A stretch of 64,000 nucleotides of DNA from Casuarius casuarius (Eukaryota > Chordata > Aves > Casuariiformes > Casuariidae), in NCBI GenBank assembly GCA_003342895.1, contig PTFA01000399.1, forward strand, positions 323,501-387,500, in the 5' to 3' direction. Of the stretch, positions 52,748 to 63,794 are shown piece by piece. How positions within the stretch are numbered: the stretch's first letter is position 1; each line of letters opens with the position of its first letter. The translations under genes and the position numbers were made by a program. A model generated the notes under the pieces. It was not told the origin of the DNA. It ran no database searches and saw only the letters and a list, made by a program, of their open reading frames with translations.

Positions 52748-53066
52748 CCCTTCCTTCCTTCCTTCTCTCCCTCCCTCCCTCCTTTCCCCCTTCCTTCCCC
52801 CTTCTTTCCTTTTCCTCTTTCCTCCTTTCTTCTTTCCTCTCTCTTTTTCCTTTTCTTTCTTTTTCATTCTTTCTTCCTTTTTCCCTTCTCCTTTCTTCCT
52901 TTCTTCCTTTTTCTGTTTTTCTTTCACTCTTTTTCCTTTCTTCTTTCTTTATTTTTCCTTTTTTCTTTCACTTCTTTTTCTTCTTTTTCTTTCTTTCTTT
53001 CTTTCTCTATTTCTTTCTTTCCTTCTTTCTCTCTTTCTTTCTTTTTTTCTCTGTCTCTCTCTTTCT
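52748..53066. repeat. 319-bp polypyrimidine (CCTT/CTTT) tract
   Basis: Nearly pure C/T on the plus strand, grading from CCTT and CCCT units at the 5' end to CTTT units and then CTCT at the 3' end. It has few purine interruptions (such as 'cattc', 'tctg', 'cact', 'tattt'). The open frames across it on both strands encode only Ser/Phe/Leu/Pro or Lys/Glu/Gly/Arg low-complexity sequence and are artefacts. Confidence 0.97.
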
Positions 53067-53609
53067 GATCATTTGAAGGCATTTTAACATTATAGGAATA
53101 CCAAGTTTGATCTTTGCCATTTTATTTTTCCTGGAGCAGCTCTGGGAAGTCCTGTGTTCTGGGTGTTCTGGAACTGTTGTATAAAGAATGGGGATCCTGA
53201 ACAAAGACTTTCTTTGCCCAAAATTGTAACTAGTTGGTGAAGTCGCTAACAAAAGCAAAGACAGATGAACAAAATGATTCTGGACATTAAAAAGCTGGTA
53301 TGATGACAGACCGAAGAGATAGGGACTGTTTAGGGGAAAACAGGGCCATTTTCATTCAGAAGGACAACCAGTCCTATTAAAGGAATAAAAATAATACTAC
53401 CACAATTACTATGTTATTATATAAATGAGTACCACACCTTTATGCTGAATACTTTTTTTCTGTTAGCTAAGGTACTATCACAAAAGTGAAGTCACTTTTC
53501 AAAATGATACTAAGCTTCTCATCTTTCACCACACTAAGGACAGCAAGACTTCACAAGCGGATGGAGCTTTTGATGTGAAAGCCCACATCTTTTACTGAAC
53601 CTATCTAAC

Positions 53610-53990
53610 TCATGAGATTTACGGGATGAATTTTGTCAAATGCTTTGCGAAAGTCCAAATAAATTATGTCTTCCAATCTTTTTCTATTCACTCTTTTGTT
53701 ATCATACCCAAACAATTAAAAGAATGTGAATAGCTTACAGAGGCACAGATTTCTTTTACAGAAGCCATGGTGATCTGTCTCCATCATATTATTTTCATCT
53801 GGGTCTTTTATAATTCTGTTTTTAATTAGCGTTTCAACCAACTTGCTTGGTACTAAAGTAAGAATGCTCAGCCTTGAATTTCCCAGAATAACCTTTACAG
53901 TAAAATCCTGTCTACAGCAGAGCTGTTCTCTGTGACAGCAGCTATTTAATTTTCATTTCTTCTACTTGACTTTTGAACCCTTTTGACGAA
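53610..53990 (-). mobile_element. CR1-type LINE reverse-transcriptase fragment
   Basis: Read on the minus strand, the segment gives decayed reverse-transcriptase text in the right order: 'DHHGFCKRN' (about 53,755-53,780), then 'YLDFRKAFDK' (about 53,632-53,662), matching the HGFxxxxS and YLDFSKAFD landmarks of CR1/L3-type ORF2. At least one stop and several indels interrupt it. It is opposite in orientation to the other CR1 pieces in the window. Confidence 0.8.
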
Positions 53991-56855
53991 TATTTTATTT
54001 TTCAGACAAGGTTTTCAATGGCTGGAATGAACATTTTTTGTATTATTTCTCACCTCCTAGAGCTTAATTAGCACCTACTTCCCCTGCAGCACTACATGAA
54101 AGAAATCAGGTTTTACTGTAAACCCAAAGAAATCTCCCAAGAAGAGGCCATGGATAGAAGGGCATTGCAGATGGACACAAGGATCAACAGGGAGGCTGAG
54201 AGAGAGCTCAGCAATCAAATTATAGGACACAAAGGTGAAAGTATGATAGAGTAGATGGCTTACAACATTTCCAGTGAGTTGCAGTACAGTTTTAAATACC
54301 TGGCTTATGGTTCAGCTCTGCCTACCATGGACATGTCAGACTCCCTGTACTTCAGCAGTTTAGCTCAGTGCAGGAGTCTGTATGAATTGGCCATGCCTAG
54401 TCCATGAAGTCATTAACTTTCAATGAACAATTAGCCTTTTTAATGAAGAAAAACTGAGCACATTCTGCCCATGATTCTGTGAAACCAATTTCTGCCATCC
54501 ATTTCGTCAAAAACTACCACTTCTAGTGTAGACAAAGAGACAGGATGCAGTTTTTATAGGCTTTCAGGCTCTGTGCCGTTTAATGTTGCAAGGCCTAGGA
54601 ACCAAATTCTAAATCAGGGCATTTAGATACTTAAATGTCTCTGAATAGTTTTCTTTTGTTAAGTACCAACTCCAGCAGTGGCTCAAGCACTTATTAGTCT
54701 GAATTACATAGAGATCAATGAGGTATAGGCTTCTAAGTATGTTGCTGTCTTTGAAAATGTCTTTTAGGCCTGGCAATCTTCTGTGGGGCAATACCAAATA
54801 CTTTCTAAAAACAAAGTCCAAGATGCCGGTGTCACTCCTTCAGACAGATCTCGGCCTTGGGAATTTACCGCTCCATGGTATTTTGATTCTGATCCATCAT
54901 CAAACCAGGTTCCCGAAATAGTTTATTCAAATTACAGTGGTGTGGTCTCCTTTATGTAAGTGTATCTGTAGGTGGCATGTCCACCAGCCAAATAGCCTCT
55001 GAAATCTAGAGTTTATACATCTACAGTTTATACATGGAATAACCTCTACCAAAAAAAAAAAAATCATTCTTTAATCAGTACGGTCAGTACAGATATAATT
55101 TAAAAAGAAGAAAATATCAGAATATAATAAACAAATTAACAGTCTACCTTTTCTTGGTGTGGAATCCAATCTTTGGCCTCTTAGTTAAAGTTTCTCTCAT
55201 GTTGGTGTTGACCCCCAAGCATGTTTAGAAAGATTAAGCACTCAGCTCCAGGCAAACACAATACTCTAAAGAACTATTTTAAAAGAGCTTTCCTGAAAAT
55301 ACCAATAATGGAATACCACAAGGGAACTGAAATAATGCAATACAAATGTTGCATGAAGGAGATGATAATTCATAATACACTTTTTAATAAATGTAACAGA
55401 GAGAACACTCTTACTGCTGACACTTTCATAAGTTTTAAGATATGAAGAGTCAGTTTGTGAAGAGATAATTCTTGCCCAACTGCAAATGCCAAGATTCAAA
55501 GGTTTCATTTCACCTGCAGGTGGGCACATGGGCAGGAACATGGGTTAAAGTGGGGAAGAATATCACAGAACCTTACCTTTATTATCTGCTCACAGACATA
55601 AAACTGTGTTATTACAAATATGACATATGGATGTTCCCCATCTCTTGGCTAGTTCTGGCTAAAATTCTGCCTCATTTATATGCTCTGTGTTTACCTATAT
55701 CAGTCCAATCCTGTTCTGCACTCAGTTCTGCCTCTTGATTGGAAAAGTCTACTGCTTCCACAGCCCTTTACCTATTAGTATTTTCCTTGAATTTTCTTCC
55801 CTTGATATCTTTTTTTGACCTAACTTATGTTGAAAGTCTTAACTTGTAAAACAGAATTTATATTCCTAAACTTACTAAGGTCTATTAGCACACTACTTCC
55901 CCAATAGTAATATTGTATACATGTCCTATTTACTGTCCACTTATAGTCCATTTGGCTACATGCTTGTGCAGCACTTGGCATTACGGCATCATGATCTCCT
56001 CCATGACCTTAAGGAGTTGTCTTGAACACTGATGGAAGAATTCCTCTTCTTTAAACTTCACTGAGTTTTGCTCTGGAGAATATCATGGACCTGAAAACTA
56101 GGGACAAACATTGGCCTACATGCTCAGTTGTCAAAATACTGATTAGTGACTTTAAAAAGGATAAATCTGGTGGATGGTATGTGGCCAGCCAAAGTGGAAA
56201 AGGGAGAAAGTAAAATTCCCAGGTTAGTTGCCAGGATCAGTGGACTAACAATTTTTTAAGGAAAAAAAAAAAAGAAAGAAACAGTTAGAAGAGTGGAAAA
56301 CACCAATTCCATCATTCAAGTGGAAACAGACTAAATAATCAAAAACAAAGAAAAAAAGCATATTCGGTATACTGTTTATTCTTTCAATTGCTTCTCAGAA
56401 ACAAGCCTCTTCACAGGGAAAGGATTCCTTTACAATCCATATTTTTAGCACAGATTAGATTTAATGCTTTATTCCTTCATAGATTTTTTTTTTTATCAAG
56501 AGTTCATGGAAGTATTTTCAGTGGCTACTGTTAAAAATCTGATAAGGTGCATAAATTCAACTGAAAGACAATGGGTGTTAGGAATTAAGTATCTGTCCCG
56601 GAAACTACGTAACATTTTTATCTGCTGTGCAGGTGCACTTCTTGTATTAAGTGTGTGTAAAATCAAAAACCTGATATTACATTCCTGCAAGAATGCTGGT
56701 GAATGATTTCTTAAAACTGTGTATTTACAGAACTAAGCTTTACTAGTTTAAAAAGAAATCTCACCAAAACTGTGGTGAAGTAGCACCTGATACTGTGTCT
56801 GATTATTGAGCTATCCTAAAATAACGTGTTTGAAGTTCAGGTGATAAGATGAAGC
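53991..56855. other. Non-coding stretch, nothing recognised
   Basis: AT-rich DNA with short A-runs and chance open frames. No gene or repeat family recognised. Confidence 0.4.
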
Positions 56856-57210
56856 TCATAAGGTTCTTTTGGTGTGATTATTTATGACAATTATAATAAT
56901 GCATCCTAAAGTCACAAAGGCAAGTCCGCCACTGCCAGGCTGTGATGTGCCAGCTACACTGCTATCATCTAGAAAATCTCGGCTAAGTGAAGATGAGGGA
57001 ATAGCGGCAGGGGAAGAGAAGAGTGGCGGAAAGAAGGGAACTTTTGTTTTATCTTGGTTTTGAGAATCCAACAGCTTTAAAAAATTGAAAAGACCACAAG
57101 GCTGTAGAAATTCTGGCAGTCTCGGGACAGAATTATTTGAGACAAAAATGTCACAGTGGAGGCTGCTGGTTAACCAGTAGTTTTTTCTTTCCACTGACGT
57201 CACTTTCTAT
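56856..57210 (-). promoter_or_regulatory. CpG-retaining block with a perfect CRE and an open minus-strand frame
   Basis: A perfect palindromic CREB/ATF site TGACGTCA lies at 57195-57202, and CpGs recur through the block ('gtccgcc', 'tctcggc', 'agcggcag', 'gtggcgg', 'ctcggg'). The minus strand is open for 115 codons (57,203 to 56,856) from a GTG that directly overlaps the CRE. It has a Ser/Pro-rich middle and a hydrophobic C-terminal stretch (GCIIIIVI), which would resemble a membrane anchor. There is no ATG, a TAG lies two codons upstream, and no polypyrimidine acceptor precedes the frame, so I cannot support an exon. Regulatory element and decayed exon both remain open. Confidence 0.3.
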
Positions 57211-58363
57211 CTTTCATGTGCAAGGGCTCAGCCAAACAGGTTGCAGCTGAAATAGTTGGAAGTTGTATTTGTGTGAGAAATAAAGTTTAAACAGAATTAT
57301 CTATTTTTGGTGTTGAGATACTGACATCATGTAATTCTCAAAAATAGTTTCAAAAATGTTCAAAAGCATGGAGGAGTCATAATCTTTTAGGATTTCATTA
57401 ATTAGCAATTTTGGAACATTCAAAAAAAAATCATTTCACTACTTTCCTTTTAGAGATGCATTAGAAGGTCAGCTGTTTTAAGGCTGAGTTGCATAAAGCA
57501 GAATTCATTGTCTCCTGACAAGCATGAAGAAATTTTTTAATTTGAACTCCCAGAACTACATTTCAAATATAAAATGTCTCTCTGAGAACTGAAGCAAATC
57601 TGTTTATTAGTTTGTCTTAGTATTAGTTTTTAAGTATTTAGCATTTAGTACTAGTATCTGGGTATTTCTTTTCCCTAAATGATCTTACTGTCAAAATAAT
57701 ACAAGCTCTCCAAACCCTTCATAGAGTGAAGAGTCAGTCCATATACTATATTTTGGCTGTGACAGGATCCCACCATTATGGTGAGCATAGCCAAACACAC
57801 AACAAACTCAACAGTCATGTCATTCAAAGCCATGTTGATATCAGAAGGAATCAAAGCACGCCTCTTCTTTGCAGCTGATTTTCATTCTGTACTTCTGCTG
57901 ATGGAAATGAGTCCATTTGTTGTATGACAAGAAACACACTTGTGTGTTTAGACTTCTCATTGGTAAATTGTTTGGCCACCAGCCTTTTCCCAGTGAAACT
58001 GCCTGAGAAACTGTTCAGTTATAGGTTGAAAAACTAGGTGCCAGATGGTCTGCCCGCCCTTCCTTCACCTGACATAAAGCGGGCTGTAAGCTTGGGTCAG
58101 CTGGCAGTCTATTCTAGCATTGCTCCAGAATAGAGAAAAGCAGTCACATTGTGTGAGTAAACCGAGATAGCAATTTTTTTAATAAATTAGAAATAGCGCT
58201 ATGTTTATCTTGCTCATAATATTCATAGTAGTATGTGTAGGGGAGGGTTGCTTACTGTTTATCTGTGAAAGACTAGTACTAAGAAAAATCTTTCCAAAAT
58301 AATCTAAAGATTCTAATTTGAAGCACAGGTTGAAGGCAAAGCATATGTATATATAAAAAAAAG
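57211..58363. other. Non-coding stretch, nothing recognised
   Basis: AT-rich DNA without recognised repeats or exons. Confidence 0.4.
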
Positions 58364-58574
58364 TAATTTTGTAATTATTCCTTAATAATATGTGACATGG
58401 GAGATTCAATACTGATTTAAACAAAATTACAATTAAATGAAATGCACCGCTAAAAAAAAAAAAAAAAAAAAAGCCCAATAATTTTGTAATTATTCCATAA
58501 CTAAATGTAAAGGATATAGGAAATTCAACATTGATGTAAATGAAATTTCATTTTAAAGGAAATGCACAGCTAAA
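58364..58574. repeat. Diverged tandem duplication (about 115-bp period) with A21 at the junction
   Basis: Copy 1 (58364-58454) and copy 2 (58479-58574) both start 'taattttgtaattattcc', share 'aattca' and 'gatttaaa/gatgtaaa' landmarks and end 'aatgcac(c/a)gctaaaa'. Between them is a run of 21 A (58452-58472) plus 'gcccaa'. The copies differ at many positions, so the duplication is old; the A-run probably expanded from the 'ctaaaa' end of copy 1. Confidence 0.85.
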
Positions 58575-59439
58575 AACTTCAAACACCCTTAACTCTGCCC
58601 ATTAGTGTAAGAAAAGTAGAAAATTATTATAAAGCATAAAACTATTATAACATTACTTGAGTGGTTGTGAACTATGCTGTACTGACTTTAAACAGAGTTT
58701 TTTAACCCTCGTTGGTATCACTACACAAATGAACATATAATGCTTTTCTGAATATGTCTACAGTTTTCCTGTATTTTTTTCTCTCTGCTTCTGAGAATAC
58801 ACCAGCAAGCCTGAATGACCACATGATTGAATGCTTGAATGAACATAGGATTGGGGTAGTTGTTCTGGGAAGGGAAGCTACCTGGTTTTAAGAGGAAATG
58901 AGCGGTGCCCCTTGTTCCAGAAGGCTGTTACTGGAAAGAGTGGGATGTTTTGATAGGATCTTGGGGTTTTTGATCTAGAAATATGTCTCAGGGTCTCCAT
59001 ATGAATGATATACGCATATACACCCACATGACTGGCTGCATGAATGAGAGAAAAGCACAAAGCAGGTGAGCAGGTGCTCTCTAGTGTTAAAAGCAGTGAT
59101 CAAATAGATGATGGCAATTACAAGAAGGGGAGGGGGTCTGTCAGGGTGGCTTCAAAATTGCTTTAGACAATTCCAATGTGACAGCAGATTTCCACACAGC
59201 CGACGTAACTATGGGGGGGAACCAGTAGGAGAACTCCATTATACACATGTGCTCCAGCTCAAGCCCTCCAAGGAGCCTGCCTACAAGTATTCCTTGGGCA
59301 AAACCTGCTCGTTGACTATTCCTGTGTCAGAAGAATGCATTTTAACTTGAGCCCTTAAAATAAAACCTCCTTGGCCTCTTCGATTAAATCGCCCCCTTTG
59401 CCTTTACTCCGTCCACCATGCACTTTGAAAGTGCACCGG
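58575..59439. other. Transition zone upstream of the CpG island
   Basis: AT-rich at first, rising in GC content towards 59,400. Includes a 'gaaggggagggggtctgtcag' purine-rich piece. No exon recognised. Confidence 0.4.
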
Positions 59440-59945
59440 ACGCAGAAGGGATTAAGCCTCGCACTAACTCCAAGGCACGCTTTCCAGTGCACGCCGGCGG
59501 AGTACAAAATCCAGAGGCGGAGACGTGGTGGTGACCGCCTGGCTCTGCAGAGCGGGGCTGGGGAGCGCCCCTCACCGCGGCAGCCCCGGCGCGGGCGCAG
59601 GCGGCCGGCGGTAGCTGCTCGCCCCAGCCCGGCTCCTGCGAGCCCCGCTGCCGGCAGGCAGCCCGGCCGAGCGAGCCGCCCGCGCCCGGGCTGCTCGTAA
59701 CTTTGCGCAGAGGAATCAGTCAGAGGCGCTGCGGGAAGCGAGCGCGGCTCCGCGCAGGCAGCGGCAGCACGCGCAGTCCGGCGCGCAGCAGCGCGGGGGT
59801 GCGGGGCGGCGCGGCTGCTCGCCCGCGGCAGCCGGCATCGGGGCCATAGGCAGCTCCAGGCCCCTCCGAGCCCCTCGCAGCCAGGGATCCCCGTGCCGCT
59901 GCCTCCGCCGCACAGGTTTCTCGGCGACTCGTTCAAGAAACGCAA
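59440..59945. promoter_or_regulatory. CpG island (probable promoter)
   Basis: Dense CpG dinucleotides and very high GC content, abrupt against an AT-rich background, with a GGGGCGG Sp1-type box at 59803-59809 and no TATA box inside. CpG islands of this kind in vertebrates mark promoters or 5' exons. Both strands have long open frames (for example 59,355-59,945 minus), but they are Arg/Ala/Pro-rich GC artefacts with no recognisable domain. Direction of transcription is not determined. On the plus side, the first ATG after the island (60170) opens only a 17-codon frame. Confidence 0.8.
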
Positions 59946-61680
59946 TACACCGATTTAACTTTTTCCCCCCCTCTCCTGAAGAAGGAGGACCTGTCCCACC
60001 TGTGGATCGTACACTTGTTCTCTCCCTGGGAAACGCTGCCTGCCTCTCAGGGGAACGTAGCAGGCTCCACGAAGGCTTCGGAGGTCTTTTATTTCATACT
60101 TACGGACATACATTTGCTTGTATTTCCCCAAGCAGAAAGTGACGAAGATACTTGATAACAGTGGGACATATGGGAAGCAAATTTTCTAAGTCCCAGATCT
60201 GCTTTTTCAGAGATCCGTTTTAGTTTTCCAAAAGAAAAAAAAATCCCAAATAAAGTCTCAAAAGTGGGAAGCTAAATCCCCCTTAAGATGTGGGCACGTT
60301 TTTTAGCATAAAATTTCACTTTCAAAGCCACAGAAGCCGGGGAGAGGGGGTACAAATAGGGGGTACATTTCATTTGTGCTTATGTCGTGCGTGTTTACGT
60401 GTTAGAGAGAGTTGTCTAAATTCTAATCACTTCCCTGGACAGATCCTTCTTCCAGTCTATTTTGAAAATGAAATATATTAGTCCACTCTTACAGAACTGA
60501 AAAGGGAAAAAGAAAAAGGAAGAAAACTGGGTTAAGGAGAAGTGAAGTGACCATAACTCATGAGAATAGTCCACCTTTTAGTGTAGGTATCACGGGGCGA
60601 CAGTTATATAATATTGTTAATAAAAGTAAAGACTGAAATACGAAAAAAAACCCCAGGGAAGAAGCTTACGAAGCTCTGGAGCGCTGGAGAATTCATTGCC
60701 ACAGCGCCCCCTCCCATACACAGCCTGAACTAAAGATTTTGTTCTGGAGAAGGAGAAAGAAAAGTTCTTCTCATCGCTCCCTTTCAGTTTTCTCAGTTCT
60801 TTCCTTTAACCCTGTGAGCAGAGGTAGGGCAGAAAGGCTCGCCCAGCTCATCCCGTCTCCCCTCACTTGTACAGGTCGCTCCTGCAAAGCACCTCGTTCA
60901 GAAAGAGCCTCGCCGAGCAGGCGTCTTTTACTAGAAAAACGGACAACTCCACTTGCATAGTATGCGTGTGTCATTTGTTATTTTTAAATACAATAGTCTA
61001 TTATTTCACGTCGCTGTCTCTGGGAGATGGTGGCGGTCCCCCATTTCATGAGAGGAAGCAGAAAGCATTCCCAGACCTTTGGGTGGTTGTGTCACAGGAA
61101 GCCGTCTCTGCCGCGCGTTGCGCTACATCTCCAAACCCCACCAAGCTCCGCTTCGCTCTGCTTAAAAAGTTGCTGTGACCAGTGTCACGACAGTCGGGTA
61201 ACCGGCACTGTCCCAGTAACAGGCATGTGCGCCTCTTTGGCCACAGGGATGGGGGAAAACTCTCCTTCACGTCAGCGAGATTTTTCTTTTTTTATCCGAG
61301 TAAAATTTAGGGGAGTGGGGTCCTCGATAAACAGTCCCCAAACGCACAAGTCCCGGGCAGAACCGCACGCAGCTGTTGCACAAAGCAACCGGGTCGCGCT
61401 CCCGCAACAGTGGCATGAGTGCAATTCCCACAGACGGGGCTTGCAACTTCGCTCGCCCGAAAACTTCAGCCTCTGTCACTAGCGCAAGGACAGGTAGCTA
61501 ATACATGACAAACCGCGAAACCAGTCTGCCAGGACGTCAGTGAGCGATAGCTGAACAGGGGCTGAGGGGCTCCCGGCTACCTGCTCCTCTGTACTTGGAG
61601 CAAACCGAATTACACAAGACACGGCGAGCACCGCTTGAAATCTGGGAAGGTAAACGCGGAACAAATACATAGATTATTCA
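59946..61680. promoter_or_regulatory. CpG-retaining flank of the island, possible 5' exon/intron region
   Basis: CpG content stays well above the desert level, especially at 60,650-61,660. Donor-like sites occur on the plus strand (AAG then GTAAAC near 61,649; AG then GTAGCT near 61,491), but no supported exon precedes them. Open frames at 60,867-61,482 overlap on both strands and are not recognisable. A short frame at 60170-60223 reads MGSKFSK..., which has an N-myristoylation-like start, but it ends after 17 codons. Confidence 0.4.
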
Positions 61681-62418
61681 AATAAAAACGCACTGCATAC
61701 AGTCTCTGTGTAGGCATCTTAATTTGCCACAGTTATTATCAATAAAAAGTGCACGTAATACTATTCTGCTGCTTAACTGTGCAAGTTAGATGGCTTTTTA
61801 TTAGTAACGGGTAGTACTATGGGAAAATTAGGTTTCAGCTGTGGAGCCAGGCAGATGAAAAACCTATTCCCTGCACAAGGCATTCAAATCAAGAGGAGAT
61901 AACTCCGAGGAGAAGTTAAATACAGCCACGTACACTGACCAATATTTAAAAACATTATTGACACGGTTTTCTGGTTTATTTATCGCAAAGACTTCACCAG
62001 CTATATTTACATTACCTCACTGACTTTTCGTTCTCTGCTTTGTGCAGACTCAAATCAGTGGTGTACTTGGTGTAATAAAATGCATACTCTCTCCTAGCAG
62101 TGGGCAAATCCATGCCTTTCTGAAGCCATGCAAAAATTATGCAAATGAAACCAATGCAAGAACTTTTCTTTTGAAATGATAATATTTTACACCATTAATC
62201 TCTGATTGAGAAATTAACCCCCATTTCTGTGTTAAAAACATCATTTTTGGACTGCACAAATTAGAACATCAGAAACAGAATCTGTTGCTCTTCGTGTTTG
62301 GGGGAAGGGGACTTACGTTCCAGATTTAAACGTTGCTCCCACCGAAATCATAAAAAAATATTTTCATCGGGATAAGACATGCAGATGGAGCAGAAAACAA
62401 CATCTACATTTTATACGG
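61681..62418. other. AT-rich stretch between CpG-rich blocks
   Basis: No repeat or exon recognised. Contains 'tatgcaaatg'-like POU octamer-type text near 62,138-62,148 ('attatgcaaatgaaa'). Confidence 0.4.
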
Positions 62419-62527
62419 ACGTGCACGTATACCTAGCGTACATAACCTATGTATATGCGTATAGATATGTATGGAGATTCGTATCTCTTGTGTGTGCGTG
62501 TGTGTCTGTGCGTATCTACACACACTC
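62419..62527. repeat. Alternating purine-pyrimidine tract
   Basis: Runs of GT, TA and CG alternation ('cgtgcacgtatac', 'gtatatgcgtatag', 'tgtgtgtgcgtgtgtgtctg', 'acacacac') with several CpGs. Such alternation is Z-DNA-prone. Simple-repeat origin is likely. Confidence 0.6.
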
Positions 62528-62869
62528 TGAACTGAATTATATCAATTCTCCTGGGATCACGGTATTTATTTAAGTACTCTTCCCAGGTCATAACTGTAAC
62601 ACTCACTTAATAGCATTAATCCCTTGTTATAATGTAAACAGAACAGCCATTGTATTCCCAATCTGTATTGTTCCACTAATTATTAAAGAGGAAGAACTAA
62701 AAGCAATCAATTCTCGTAGATAAACACTCACTCACACCACCCCTGCAGGAAAGAACAGGCTGGACTTCCCAAATAAAAATGCAGCGAGTATACTACATTT
62801 TGCAAGGCATGCAGGTTGACTTAGAGAGGTTCCTGTATGACTTTATAATGTTATAATTAATTTTGCATT

Positions 62870-63720
62870 CTCAGCTCTCCAGATGCTGCTCCGTTCGGAA
62901 GCAGAGCTCGTACACTCAGAATTCGCTCTGCGGAGCACAGAAATTGACTATTCAGATGTAATCGCCCGATATCGATTATCCCACAGAACTACTGAAACAT
63001 GAATGTGTTTTATATAAAGCTCTTGTTTTTAGAGTTTCTATTTTTATTTAATATATGCGCATTAATCATCAAGCAAGGAAGCAAACGTCTTTTCTGTAAT
63101 CTGTTGCACTGAGTTTACCAGTTGTTTATCACTCTCTTATCAGGAAGTCGAGAGTTAATGACAAGAAATACCTGTTGGTGTTAACCTCCTCCCCCTCACC
63201 TGCCTTTTTAAGGATTGCTTCTTCTACAGGCCAGCTGATAGATCTGGATAGGAATTAATCCAATATGTCTGGTGGCCAGATCTGTTCTGCTGCGTGCAGG
63301 GACAGGGATAAACTGGTATGTAGATTTCACAGAAGACGAGGGAAGGAAAGAAATAAAAAATCATATAGAAAAAGAAACAGGAAAGCTCAAATTGCTTCAG
63401 ACACTATACGTAGCCTTATACTTGACTGTAGTTTTAATACGGCGATTTCCCCACTATGTCCGCGAGTCTATTGAAATGGCTTCTCGAAGTGCATTTTTTT
63501 TATCAGCTGCATGTTTAATTGATTAACAATAGGCTGCCCTGCTAACCCATAATTCTTCAGTTATTGCCATCTCTCCTTCCTGTCAGTTGCGAGCCGATTC
63601 CTCGGTGTACTGTGATCTGATGCTTTTTCTTCATCTTAGCTAATTGAAATTACCTGAGGTATTTGATGAAGAAGTCGAGCGTAAACGTAAAAATGACTTT
63701 ATTTGGTTAAATACGGGCTA
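62870..63720. promoter_or_regulatory. Motif-rich, CpG-retaining stretch (candidate conserved promoter-proximal DNA)
   Basis: No repeats, many retained CpGs and clustered TF-like words: 'cgatatcgattatccc' near 62,968, a TATA-like 'tatataaag' (63010-63018), 'gcgcattaatcatc', 'cttatcagg' (GATA-like), 'cctcacctgcc' (E-box), 'tttaattgattaacaatag' near 63,512 (homeodomain/SOX-like) and 'gctaattgaaatta'. An ATG at 63265 is followed after exactly 17 codons by a donor-like CTG/GTATGT (63315/63316), but the peptide is unrecognised and I do not call an exon. Likely regulatory DNA of the gene served by the flanking CpG islands. Confidence 0.4.
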
Positions 63721-63768
63721 ATGCTCAATCGCAGATGTTGCAAAAATAAAACACACGGTTTGATGAGC

Positions 63769-63789
63769 TTTTTTTTTTTTTTTTTTTTT
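63769..63789. repeat. T21 homopolymer
   Basis: Twenty-one consecutive T residues bordering the second CpG island. The Lys run in the minus-strand frame across it is an artefact of this tract. Confidence 0.9.
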
Positions 63790-63794
63790 GGTCC

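Noticed and set aside
52732..53076. 114-codon Phe/Leu/Ser/Pro frame
   Set aside because: Entirely a translation of the polypyrimidine tract.
59355..59945. 196-codon minus-strand frame through the CpG island
   Set aside because: Ala/Arg/Pro/Gly-rich translation is typical of non-coding GC-rich DNA, where stops are scarce; no domain seen.
60170..60223. Short frame MGSKFSK... resembling an N-myristoylated start
   Set aside because: Ends after 17 codons, no good donor site within it and no family match; at most an upstream ORF.
61027..61482. 151-codon plus-strand frame in the CpG-retaining flank
   Set aside because: Overlaps open frames on the other strand, no recognisable domain; composition effect.
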